IMG/VR virus record: IMGVR_UViG_3300018065_000059
Location: 1 to 28,836 of that record
Origin: a virus
DNA length: 28,836 nt
Direction: 5' to 3' (one strand)
A program made the translations under genes and the position numbers. The notes beneath the pieces were generated by a model. The model was not told where the DNA came from. It saw only the letters and a list, made by a program, of their open reading frames with translations, and did no database searches. Positions 1 through 7,715 of the stretch are shown here, one piece after another; position 1 is the first letter of the stretch, and the number at the start of each line of letters is the position of its first letter.

Positions 1-27
1 AACACGCGACAAGCACAGGAGAAGAAG

Positions 28-2106
28 ATGATCGAGATCAAGCTGGACCCCGAGGGAACGAGCGTCACGATGAAGCCGGTGAGCTTCCTCGGGCGCGACA
101 AGTTCCCGCTGTACCGCGACGCCTGCTACCAGAACGGCGCGAAGTTCATCCCCGCCGAGCGGATCAACCGTGCGCCGCTGTCGCAGGTCGCAGACCTGTT
201 GCAGTCCTTCAAGGACGCGGGCCTGGACTGCCAGGTGGACCCGTCGATCGTGGACGCGCTGCGCTCCGAGGCCGACGCCGCCGTCGAGCTGTCCGAGTCC
301 GGCACCGCCGCGCTCGAGGCTGCTCGCGCCGACCTCGAGGCGCGCGGGCTCTCGCTGTTCAAGTACCAGGAGACCGGCGTCCAGTGGCTCGCGCCCCGCA
401 AGGGCGCGCTGTTGACCGACGAGATGGGCCTCGGCAAGACGGTCCAGGCGCTCGTGGCGCTGCCCCGCAAGGCGCGTGCGATCGTGGTGGTGCCGAACGC
501 GGTCAAGTACAACTGGATGCAGGAGATCAAGCGGTGGCGCCCCGACCTGCGCGCCACCCAGGTCGCCAGCAAGCGCACCTTCCGCTGGCCCGTGGAGGGC
601 GAGGTGATCGTGGTCACCTGGTCGTCGCTGCCCGGCGAGCTGGTCGATGGCGTCGATGCTGACGGCAAGCAGGTCCGCACCGTTGACCTGGACCTGCCCA
701 TGGCGCCCGGCGGCGTCACCCTGATCGCTGACGAGGCGCATTGCGCCAAGAACGCGAAGGCCCAGCGGACCATGAAGTTCGAGGAGCTGGCCGAGTTCGT
801 GCGAGCCTCCGAAGGCTCCGTCTGGCTGCTCACGGGGACCCCGTTGCTGAACCGTCCGCCCGAGCTGTGGCAGCTCCTTTCGATCGCGGGCGTGGCTCAC
901 GAAGCCTTCTCGGGCTGGCAGGACTTCGTCCGGCTGTTCCGTGGTGCCAAGTCCCGCTACGGCTACGACTGGGGCTCGCCGGACGCCGAGGTGCCGGACC
1001 GCCTCCGCCGTGTGATCCTGCGCCGGAACCGTTCCGAGGTGCTCCGCGAGCTGCCCCCGAAGATGCGGACCGACACGATGGTCAACGGCCTGTCCGCCGA
1101 AGTCGTGCGCCTGTGCGACGAGGTGCTCGAAGCCATGGAGGAGCGCGGCGTCGATCTGTCCTCGGTCGAGGCGCTCGAGTTGAAGGACGTGCCCTTCGAG
1201 ATGATGGCGAAGGTTCGCAGCGCCCTGGCCGCCGCGAAGACCCCGGCAGCGATCCAGCTCGTCGAGGAGTACGAGGCCCAAGGCGTTCCCGTCGTCGTGT
1301 TCTCGGCGCACCGCACCCCGGTCGATGCCCTCGGCAAGCGCGAGGGCTGGGCGACGATCACGGGAGACACCTCGACCGACGAGCGCGGTCGCATCGTCGA
1401 GGACTTCCAGGCTGGCAAGCTGAAAGGGCTCGCCGGGACCATCGGCGCGATGGGCGTCGGCGTCACCCTGACCCACGCGCACCACCTGATCCTCGTGGAT
1501 CTGGCCTGGACCCCGGCGCTCAACAGCCAGGCCGAGGACCGCTGCTGCCGGATCGGCCAGGAGGCCGACACGGTCCACGTGACCCGCCTGATCGCCTCGC
1601 ACGAGTTGGACCAGCGGGTCGTGGAGCTGCTGACCTACAAGCAGATGATCATCGAAGGCAGCGTCGAAGCTGCGAATGTGGACGAGTCCTACCTGCCCTC
1701 GAGTCCCGACGCCAACCTGTTGCGCGCCGCTTCGCTGGCCGAGGAGATGGCCTCGCGCGGCGCCGCCGTCGCTGAGCAGAAGAAGTCCGAGCGCGAGGTC
1801 GAGGTCATGGCCGAGATCAAGTCCCGCCACGACGGGCGCGAGATGAAGTGGAGCGACCGGCGCCGCTCGGCCTGCTGCGCCCTCGAGGATCACGCGCGCC
1901 AGGCCCTTGCCCAGCTCGTCGCCGCCGACCAGGACTACGCTCGCGAGCAGAACGGCATCGGCTTCTCGCAGTACGACTGCGAGTTCGGCCACAGCCTCCA
2001 CCAGCAGCTCGAGAAGTTCGAGATGCTGACCGAGCGCCAGTGGCGCGCGGCCTGCAAGCTCGCCGTGAAGTACCGCCGTCAGGTTGGCGAGCCCCCGGTC
2101 GCGTGA
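28..2106 (+). CDS. SNF2-family (SF2) DNA helicase/translocase
   Basis: 692 aa. A Q-motif-like segment (FKYQETGVQWL, about residues 111-121) precedes Walker A DEMGLGKT at 131-138. The DEAH box (ADEAH) lies near 234-238, followed by the motif III segment LLTGTPLLNR. The C-terminal RecA lobe carries TGDTSTDER and the SNF2-type motif VI region ending CRIGQ (about 505-510). This order is typical of SNF2 translocases, closest in feel to SMARCAL1/HARP-like annealing helicases. By family it would use ATP to move on DNA and remodel forks or recombination intermediates. The last 130 residues are charged and helical with no motif I recognise. A good ribosome site (AGGAG) sits just before the ATG. It overlaps the next gene by GTGA. 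Helicase call firm; exact role inferred. Confidence 0.9.
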   Translation: MIEIKLDPEGTSVTMKPVSFLGRDKFPLYRDACYQNGAKFIPAERINRAPLSQVADLLQSFKDAGLDCQVDPSIVDALRSEADAAVELSESGTAALEAARADLEARGLSLFKYQETGVQWLAPRKGALLTDEMGLGKTVQALVALPRKARAIVVVPNAVKYNWMQEIKRWRPDLRATQVASKRTFRWPVEGEVIVVTWSSLPGELVDGVDADGKQVRTVDLDLPMAPGGVTLIADEAHCAKNAKAQRTMKFEELAEFVRASEGSVWLLTGTPLLNRPPELWQLLSIAGVAHEAFSGWQDFVRLFRGAKSRYGYDWGSPDAEVPDRLRRVILRRNRSEVLRELPPKMRTDTMVNGLSAEVVRLCDEVLEAMEERGVDLSSVEALELKDVPFEMMAKVRSALAAAKTPAAIQLVEEYEAQGVPVVVFSAHRTPVDALGKREGWATITGDTSTDERGRIVEDFQAGKLKGLAGTIGAMGVGVTLTHAHHLILVDLAWTPALNSQAEDRCCRIGQEADTVHVTRLIASHELDQRVVELLTYKQMIIEGSVEAANVDESYLPSSPDANLLRAASLAEEMASRGAAVAEQKKSEREVEVMAEIKSRHDGREMKWSDRRRSACCALEDHARQALAQLVAADQDYAREQNGIGFSQYDCEFGHSLHQQLEKFEMLTERQWRAACKLAVKYRRQVGEPPVA

Positions 2107-2570
2107 CCCTGGACCTGGCGACCATCCTCGGCGCGCTCCCTGGACTCACCTCCAGCGAGCGCGCCAAGGTCGTGGCGGCCTGCCAGGTGCTCGGCACCGA
2201 GGCCGCCGACGACTCGCGACCCTCGACGCCCGAGGAGTTGTTGTGGCGCGGCTACCAACGGTTCGGGGAAGAATCGGGAGTCGTGCTTCCTCCCCTCTCC
2301 GTGGTGAAGAAGATGAGCGCCTACGCGGGCTTCCGTGCAGCCTCGCAAGCTCTGGACCCCTGGATCCTCGAGCACTTCAAGATCCAGGACGAATCGCAGC
2401 GGGCCAAGGCGTACCGGGTCGTAGGTAGATGCGTGATGCGTATGATCGAAGGGTTCGATGCTCCCTGGACCCCGGCGACGCTGATGCGCCAGGCTGCCAG
2501 CGCGACGGCAGCCGTCGATCTCCAGTTCCCCGGCTACGCCCAAGCGGGCTGGCTCCCCAGCACCCTATGA
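2103..2570 (+). CDS. hypothetical protein, 155 aa, between two helicase genes
   Basis: Starts at a GTG that overlaps the preceding stop by GTGA and ends in an ATGA overlap with the next gene, so its limits are fixed by tiling. The product looks mostly alpha-helical and soluble, with a tryptophan- and proline-rich second half and the ending FPGYAQAGWLPSTL. No signal peptide, membrane segment or metal-binding cysteines are seen. I do not recognise the family. Its place shortly upstream of the DnaB-type helicase would suit a helicase-loading or adaptor role, but that rests on position only. Confidence 0.75.
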   Translation: MTLDLATILGALPGLTSSERAKVVAACQVLGTEAADDSRPSTPEELLWRGYQRFGEESGVVLPPLSVVKKMSAYAGFRAASQALDPWILEHFKIQDESQRAKAYRVVGRCVMRMIEGFDAPWTPATLMRQAASATAAVDLQFPGYAQAGWLPSTL

Positions 2571-3082
2571 ACCCTTTCGACTTCATGCTCCAGGCGCCGG
2601 ACCCGATCAGGTTCCGGTGGAAGCCCCTGCCCTCGGAACGGCTGTTGGTCGAGCACCTGTCGCCTTTCCCGCTCGACTTCGTGGAGGTCGTGACCGAGAC
2701 CCTCAGCGAAGCGCAGGTGCTCCTCAAGGCCGCCCGCTACGAGCCCTCGAAGCTCTACCTCGTGTCCGCGATCCCGGATGAGGACGCGACCATCGGCACG
2801 CTGTTCCCGAAGTTCGACGAGGAGCGCCTCGGCGCCCGGCCCGTTGGTCGTCTCGAGGCCGCCGATCCCGGCGGCCAGTCCGGCGCTTCGCGCCCCTCCA
2901 AGGTCGTGGTCCACAAGAAGCCCGTGCCCCGGTGGTTCGTCGTGATGGCGCAGAAGGGGGAGGTGCTCGAGTTCGACGACCGCGACGAAGCGGAAGCCGT
3001 GTTCGCCGCCCAAGCCGGTCCCGGCGTCCTGATCCAAGCCACCGATGCTCGGGCAGTCCGCTCGAGGTTCACCGCTCCGTGA
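2567..3082 (+). CDS. hypothetical protein, 171 aa, upstream of DnaB-type helicase
   Basis: Starts at the ATG of an ATGA overlap with the previous stop and ends in a GTGA overlap with the helicase gene. The N-terminal 90 residues look globular; a Gly/Ser/Pro-rich linker around residues 95-112 leads to a C-terminal domain with beta-strand-like stretches (RWFVVMAQKGEVLEF) and an acidic helix. No catalytic motif or known family recognised. With its neighbour at 2103 it forms a two-gene insert between the SNF2 helicase and the replicative helicase, so a replication accessory role is possible but unproven. Confidence 0.75.
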   Translation: MNPFDFMLQAPDPIRFRWKPLPSERLLVEHLSPFPLDFVEVVTETLSEAQVLLKAARYEPSKLYLVSAIPDEDATIGTLFPKFDEERLGARPVGRLEAADPGGQSGASRPSKVVVHKKPVPRWFVVMAQKGEVLEFDDRDEAEAVFAAQAGPGVLIQATDARAVRSRFTAP

Positions 3083-4521
3083 AGCTCCAGGCCGCTGTTC
3101 AGGAGGCGCTCGTGGCGCTGCTGTGCTACGACGCCGAGGCAGGTGCCGAGGTGGCAGCGATGGTCCTGCCCCGCGACTTCGACCCGGTGTACCGGGAGAT
3201 CGCGGAGCAGGCCATCGACTACCGCCACAGGCACGCGCAAGCGCCGGGCGAGCACACGCCCGACCTGTTCGACGCCGCCGCTGAGCGGGCCGAGTCGAAG
3301 GCGCCTATGTTCGCGAGGCTGCTCGACTCGATCGAGCGCACTCGCGAAGACCTGAACCCGAAGTACGTGGTCCAGCGGGCTGCCGCCTTCGTCCGCTACC
3401 AGCGGGTCAAGTCCGGGCTCGAGAAGGCGCTCCGATCGCTGACCTCGGATGATGAAGCTGGGCTGGAGAACGCCGAAGCGGCCCTTCATGATGCGCTGAA
3501 AGCGAGTGTCGGGACCTTCGACGCGGGCCTGCACTTCATCGACGACCTGGAGGCCACGCTCCGGTTCCTGACCGATCCCGAGGAGGCGTACCCCACCGGG
3601 ATCCCGGAGTTGGATCGCGTCAGCGCCGGGCCGACCCCGGGCCGCTTCGGGCTGTTCGCCGCCCCGTCCGGCAAGGGCAAGTCGTGGTGGCTGATCCAGC
3701 TCACCGCTGCGGCGCTCAAGCGCGGGCTATCGGTCCTGTACGTGTCCCTCGAGTTGTCCGAGTCCGAGTTGTCCCAGCGACTCATTCAGCGCCTCCTGAG
3801 CGTGACGAAGCGAGACATCCCCGAGGGCGTCACCTACGAGCGGTTTCTCGAGACGCCGGACCCGGAAGACCGTGGCTCGCGCCGGAAGACGATGCGGATG
3901 AAGCCCCGTCCGGCGCTCGCTGATCCGAAGACCGAAGCCCTGGTGCGCCGCAAGCTCAAGGCGCTCGAGGGGCGAGGCAGGATCATCCTCAAGAGCTTCC
4001 CGAATGGATCGCTCTCGGTGGACCAGTTGGACAGCTTCCTGACCGTGCTCGAGGAGCGCGAGCGGTTCATCCCCCACCTGCTGTTGATCGACTATGTGGA
4101 CATCATGCACAGGCGCTCGGGCGTCGATCGCTGGGAGGCGCTCGTCGAGAACGCGGAAGGTGTGCGGGCCATCGCCCAGCGTCGGCACATCGCAGTCAAC
4201 TCCGTGACCCAGGTCAAGCACGCGGCGCTCCGCGCCAAGCGCGTGGAAGCAGCGGACACCGCAGGCGCGACGGGCAAGATCGAGACGGCGGACACGCTGA
4301 TCACCATGTCGCAGACCGAAGAGGAGGCTCGAGCGAAGCTGGCTCGCCTGTACCTGGCGAAGCACCGCACCGATGCGGACGGGCTCCAGGTGTTGATCGC
4401 CCAAGCCTACGAGGTCGGTCAGTTCGCTCGCCACTCGAGCGGCGTAGGTGCTGCCTACGGAGCCGATGACGACGAGCCCAAGAAGGGCCAGCCCAAGGTG
4501 CCCCGTAGGCTGAAAGGATGA
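3079..4521 (+). CDS. DnaB-type replicative DNA helicase
   Basis: 480 aa, near the usual size of DnaB/T4 gp41 helicases. An N-terminal helical domain (about residues 1-100) resembles the DnaB N-terminal domain. The RecA-like motor follows, with Walker A APSGKGKS at 195-202, the following helix and VLYVSLELSESEL (motif 1a), and Walker B LLLIDYVDIMH near 333-343. A later segment with QVKHAALRAKRVEAADTAGA fits the motif H3/H4 region. It should form a hexamer that unwinds the lagging-strand template 5'-3' and partners the primase at 6044. GTG start overlaps the previous stop by GTGA. The C-terminal tail is Lys/Arg-rich. The segment between Walker A and B is long, with an Arg-rich insert near 260-285. 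Confidence 0.88.
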   Translation: MKLQAAVQEALVALLCYDAEAGAEVAAMVLPRDFDPVYREIAEQAIDYRHRHAQAPGEHTPDLFDAAAERAESKAPMFARLLDSIERTREDLNPKYVVQRAAAFVRYQRVKSGLEKALRSLTSDDEAGLENAEAALHDALKASVGTFDAGLHFIDDLEATLRFLTDPEEAYPTGIPELDRVSAGPTPGRFGLFAAPSGKGKSWWLIQLTAAALKRGLSVLYVSLELSESELSQRLIQRLLSVTKRDIPEGVTYERFLETPDPEDRGSRRKTMRMKPRPALADPKTEALVRRKLKALEGRGRIILKSFPNGSLSVDQLDSFLTVLEERERFIPHLLLIDYVDIMHRRSGVDRWEALVENAEGVRAIAQRRHIAVNSVTQVKHAALRAKRVEAADTAGATGKIETADTLITMSQTEEEARAKLARLYLAKHRTDADGLQVLIAQAYEVGQFARHSSGVGAAYGADDDEPKKGQPKVPRRLKG

Positions 4522-6041
4522 TCGCCAAGTCGGCAGTCCAGGCGTTCCTCGAGCGCCCGATGCGCGACTCGACCGTTGCCAAGCGCATGAGCGAGCGCAA
4601 GCTCGACCGTCTCATCGAGAAGGCCGGGCTCGAGTTCCACACCGAGCCCCGTCGAGCGCAGAAGGTCTGCGTCCTGCTCGGGTGGCGCTACCCGAGCTAC
4701 CTGTTCTTGCTGGGCATGGGCGGCGGCAAGTCGAAGGTCTCCCTCGATCTGTTCCGCAACCGCCGCCGGGCTGGACAGGTGCGACGGATGCTCGTGCTCG
4801 TCCCGAACATCGTGAACCTCGGAGCTTGGGAGGAAGAAGCGCACAAGCACGCTCCCGATGCCTCGGTCGTGACCATCGACCAGTCAGGGCAGCGCCGCGT
4901 TGCTGCGCTGCTCGGTGAGGACGAGATCGCAGTCATGACCTACCAGGGCCTCGTGTCGATGGCGAAGACGATCGAACCTGACGAGATCGCGCGCCACTTC
5001 GAGATGCTGGTGCTCGACGAATGCACAGCGGTCAAGAACGCGAACACGAAGGCGTTCCGCATCCTCCGCAAGATGCGGAAGCGCATCGAGTTCTGCTACG
5101 GGCTGACGGGCACCCCCTTCGACAAGAACCCGATCGACCTGTGGAGTCAGTTCTTCCTGGTGGACAAGGGCGACACCTTGGGCGAGACGCTGGGGTTGTT
5201 CCGTGCTGCGTTCTTCCGCAAGGAGCAGGGCTACTTCGGCGGGACGAAGTACGCTTTCAAGCAGGCGATGAAGAAGAAGCTCGCCAGGCGCCTTGCGAAC
5301 CGATCGGTTCGGTACAGCGAGGCCGAGTGCCAGGACCTTCCTCCCGCTGTTGGAGGCATCGGCAACGAGTTGATGCTCGTCCCGGTCGAGATTCCCTCGG
5401 CGGCGCTGCCCTACTATGAAGCGATCCACTCCGAGCTTCGGAAGGCGCGCGGCGATCATCAGCTCGTGGACAACGCCTACGCCCGGATGCGGATGGTGTC
5501 GAGCGGGTGGCTTGGAGCGCGGACCGACGATGGCGAGAAGGTGGAGATCACCTTCCCCGAGAACCCCGTCGCGGATGCCGTGCTCGATCTGTTGAACAAG
5601 ATCCCGGCGAGCGAGAAGGTGATCGTGGTCGCCTACTTCCAGACTACCTGCGCCTTGCTGCTCGAGCGGATTCGAGCCGCCGGACACCGGGCGACGATCG
5701 TGAACGGTGCGTTGACCAAGAAGCAGAAGCTCGCGAACCTCGAGAAGTTCCGCCAGGACAGCAAGATGCGCGTGCTCGTGGCGAGCACCGCGATCAGCAA
5801 GGGCGTGAACCTGCAAGCTGCCTCGAGGTTCATGGTGTTCGCAGAGTCGCCCGACTCGACCATCGAGCGCAGCCAGATGGAAGCTCGCATCCGGCGCGAG
5901 GGTGGTGAAGGGAAGCCGTGCTACTACTACGATGTCGTCGCCCGACCGAAGAAGCGGGCGGGCGTTGCCGAGCGCATCCTGGAGTCGCTGACCACAGGGC
6001 GCGACCTGCACGAGTGCCTGATCGACAGCCGTAGGAGTTGA
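4518..6041 (+). CDS. second SF2 (SNF2/DEAD-like) helicase
   Basis: 507 aa. Walker A GMGGGKSK at 66-73, an unusual DECT in place of DEAD/DEAH (about 167-170), motif III LTGTPFDKNP, and a C-terminal helicase lobe with IVVAYFQTT, STAISKGVNLQAA and an arginine-finger-like motif SQMEARIRREG. The N-terminal 60 residues are basic and may bind DNA. Only about 20% of the sequence looks shared with the SNF2 protein at 28, so this is a separate paralogue, not a recent duplicate. Such enzymes in phages (T4 UvsW is the model) migrate branches, unwind R-loops or reverse forks. Start is the ATG of an ATGA overlap. Placed between replicative helicase and primase. Confidence 0.85.
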   Translation: MIAKSAVQAFLERPMRDSTVAKRMSERKLDRLIEKAGLEFHTEPRRAQKVCVLLGWRYPSYLFLLGMGGGKSKVSLDLFRNRRRAGQVRRMLVLVPNIVNLGAWEEEAHKHAPDASVVTIDQSGQRRVAALLGEDEIAVMTYQGLVSMAKTIEPDEIARHFEMLVLDECTAVKNANTKAFRILRKMRKRIEFCYGLTGTPFDKNPIDLWSQFFLVDKGDTLGETLGLFRAAFFRKEQGYFGGTKYAFKQAMKKKLARRLANRSVRYSEAECQDLPPAVGGIGNELMLVPVEIPSAALPYYEAIHSELRKARGDHQLVDNAYARMRMVSSGWLGARTDDGEKVEITFPENPVADAVLDLLNKIPASEKVIVVAYFQTTCALLLERIRAAGHRATIVNGALTKKQKLANLEKFRQDSKMRVLVASTAISKGVNLQAASRFMVFAESPDSTIERSQMEARIRREGGEGKPCYYYDVVARPKKRAGVAERILESLTTGRDLHECLIDSRRS

Positions 6042-6043
6042 CC

Positions 6044-7024
6044 GTGTTCGATTGGATGCACTTCCTCCAAGCCAACGGCGTCGAGCATGTTGTTGGCCCC
6101 ACCTCGAACGTGCGTCGAGGGCATGTCGGCTTCAACTGTCCGCGCTGCGCCGATGATGCGAAGCACCACTACTCGATCGAGCTGGACACGGGAAAGATCC
6201 GTGGGTGCTGGCGCGATCCTTCCCACTGGATGCCCCCGGCGGAGCTGATCGTTGCGCTTTCCGGCTGCACGCTCCACCGCGCCTACGAGCTGTTGAAGGG
6301 GCAGGAGGAGCAAGGCACGACGGGCGCGACCGCTGCGGACCTGCTCGAGGAGCTGACCGCCTCCGATGAGGACGAGTCGCCCGTGAAGAAGGTGCGCTGG
6401 CGTGACGAGCACCACAGGTTCCGCTTCTCCGGGGCGTCGAAGAAGCAGAAGCGATTCGTGCGCTACCTGGAGCAGCGCGGCTTCACGCTGGATGATGCTG
6501 TTCGTGGTGGGCTTCGATGGGCAGCCGATGGCAAGGATCGGAACAGAATCATCTTCCCCCTCTACTCGTGGGAGGAGGGCTTTCTGGCCGGGTGGTCGGG
6601 CCGTTCGATCGGCTCTGCTCGAGCGAAGTACCTCAGCTACCCCTCGGGCGAAGCGATCCAGCACCTCTGCTATGAAAGTCGCCCCTTGTCCGAGAATGAT
6701 CTGCTGGTGATCGTGGAGGGCCCCTTCGATGCGTTCAGCGTCACCACGAAGCTCGACACGATGCCGGATGATCCCGGTGTCGTGGGTTGCGCCATCCTGT
6801 CCAACAGCGTAGGACCCGAGAAGATCAAAGTCCTGGCTGCGATGGGCAGCCTCGCCCGCCAGACCGTGATCATGCTCGACCGTGGAGCGGAGACGCAGGC
6901 CCTCGAGCTGGCGAGACAGCTCGCCCTCGTCAAGCCCGATGTCGTCCTTCCCATCGACGGTGTGAAGGACCCCGGGGATGCAACCGAGCAGCAGCTTCGG
7001 CGCGCTCTGCGGGGCTTCTTGTAG
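6044..7024 (+). CDS. DnaG-like primase (zinc finger plus TOPRIM)
   Basis: About 326 aa. The N-terminus has a zinc-ribbon-like pattern (CPRC near residue 30, then GCWRDPSH about 20 residues on), as in phage primases. A TOPRIM-like core follows, with VIVEGPFDA (conserved Glu and Asp) and MLDRGAETQ where DnaG-type enzymes have a DxD motif; here the second Asp is absent. By family it makes RNA primers for Okazaki fragments with the helicase at 3079. Start: a TTG at 6038 overlaps the upstream stop, but AGGAG at 6033-6037 sits at the proper distance only for the GTG at 6044, so I use that. It is short for a bacterial primase (about 580-600 aa), lacking the helicase-binding domain. Confidence 0.8.
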   Translation: MFDWMHFLQANGVEHVVGPTSNVRRGHVGFNCPRCADDAKHHYSIELDTGKIRGCWRDPSHWMPPAELIVALSGCTLHRAYELLKGQEEQGTTGATAADLLEELTASDEDESPVKKVRWRDEHHRFRFSGASKKQKRFVRYLEQRGFTLDDAVRGGLRWAADGKDRNRIIFPLYSWEEGFLAGWSGRSIGSARAKYLSYPSGEAIQHLCYESRPLSENDLLVIVEGPFDAFSVTTKLDTMPDDPGVVGCAILSNSVGPEKIKVLAAMGSLARQTVIMLDRGAETQALELARQLALVKPDVVLPIDGVKDPGDATEQQLRRALRGFL

Positions 7025-7119
7025 GCGAATCATTTTTCCGCCTTTCTGGTGGACTGGACCGGCTCCACTGTGGATGATCGGTTTCGTCGGGAATAGGCCC
7101 GGCACACACGCAGACACAG
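7025..7119 (+). other. short non-coding gap, no clear element
   Basis: A 95-base gap after the primase, one of the longest in the window. It holds a locally A/T-rich patch (CATTTTTCC near 7030-7040) in otherwise G+C-rich DNA and an AATAGG near 7092. A weak imperfect GGCG...CGCC pairing exists but the T-run sits in its loop, so it is not an intrinsic terminator. A promoter for the sigma/clamp/polymerase genes is plausible, but I see no convincing -35/-10 pair. Confidence 0.3.
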
Positions 7120-7182
7120 ATGAACGACATCAAGCCCGGCGACCTCTGGGAGCGCGACATGGTGCAGGAGGGCTCGCTGTGA
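7120..7182 (+). CDS. possible 20-residue leader peptide or gene remnant
   Basis: ATG to TGA gives MNDIKPGDLWERDMVQEGSL. Its stop overlaps the GTG start of the sigma-like gene by GTGA, and the sigma gene's ribosome site lies inside it, the arrangement used for translational coupling. No good ribosome site is seen in front of its own ATG. The start resembles the opening of small phage proteins beginning with an I-x-P-G-D/Q-x-W pattern, so it may be a truncated relic. Coding status uncertain. Confidence 0.35.
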   Translation: MNDIKPGDLWERDMVQEGSL

Positions 7183-7700
7183 TCGAGTTCGACGACCCGA
7201 ACATCCAAGCGTTCTGCCGCCGCCAGATCCGCAAGTTGCGCGCGGCGAGCGACTACCAGCTCTCCGACGACGACATCATGCAGGAGCTTCGGATCGAGCT
7301 GTGGCTCGCTCTCGAAGCCTCTGACCCCGAGCGGGGAGACGGCGCCGCGATGACCATGTTCAAGAACCGCATCCACTGGATGCTGATGCGGTACAACCGT
7401 CACTACAAGGCCCGGCTGCCTCTGACGCAGCCGCCCGCCGACGAGGAGGGGACAGCCCTTTTCGATAGCACGCAGCAGGCGGACGAAAGCTATGATCCGA
7501 CCTGGATGAAGCTGGCGCTGGAGGAGGCCCCTCCCGAAGTGCGCCGCTTCGTCGAAGCCTACCGCACCGCCTTCGGCAACGGACACGCGCCCTCGATGGA
7601 GAGGCTGTCGCGTGAGGTGGTCGGTGTTTCCTGGCGCACGCTTGCTCCGCGAGTGCGGAGTTGGGCGGCGCTGTCCTGCCCGGTCGAGGACCGGGCCTAA
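7179..7700 (+). CDS. sigma-70-like factor (region 2 / region 4-like)
   Basis: 173 aa. Residues about 25-75 read like sigma region 2: DDDIMQELRIELWLALEASD, then an acidic/Gly turn, MFKNRIHWMLMRYNRH, matching the D-x-x-Q-E...lW-x-A pattern and the following helix. A Pro/Asp linker leads to a C-terminal helical segment (APSMERLSREVVGVSWRTLAPRVRSW) that could be a region-4-type helix-turn-helix. By family it would bind host RNA polymerase core and direct it to phage promoters, as T4 gp55 does; T4 gp55 also works with the sliding clamp, encoded two genes on here. Start GTG is backed by AGGAGGG at 7166-7172; an ATG at 7074 would add 35 unlikely residues. Family resemblance is read by eye. Confidence 0.55.
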   Translation: MIEFDDPNIQAFCRRQIRKLRAASDYQLSDDDIMQELRIELWLALEASDPERGDGAAMTMFKNRIHWMLMRYNRHYKARLPLTQPPADEEGTALFDSTQQADESYDPTWMKLALEEAPPEVRRFVEAYRTAFGNGHAPSMERLSREVVGVSWRTLAPRVRSWAALSCPVEDRA

Positions 7701-7715
7701 CCCAACATCAAAGTC

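Noticed and set aside
6038-6041. TTG start for the primase in a 4-base overlap
   Set aside because: The ribosome site AGGAG ends right at this codon, which leaves no spacing; the GTG at 6044 is 6 bases from it.
7025-7060. Intrinsic terminator after the primase
   Set aside because: The possible stem is weak and its T-run lies in the loop rather than after it.
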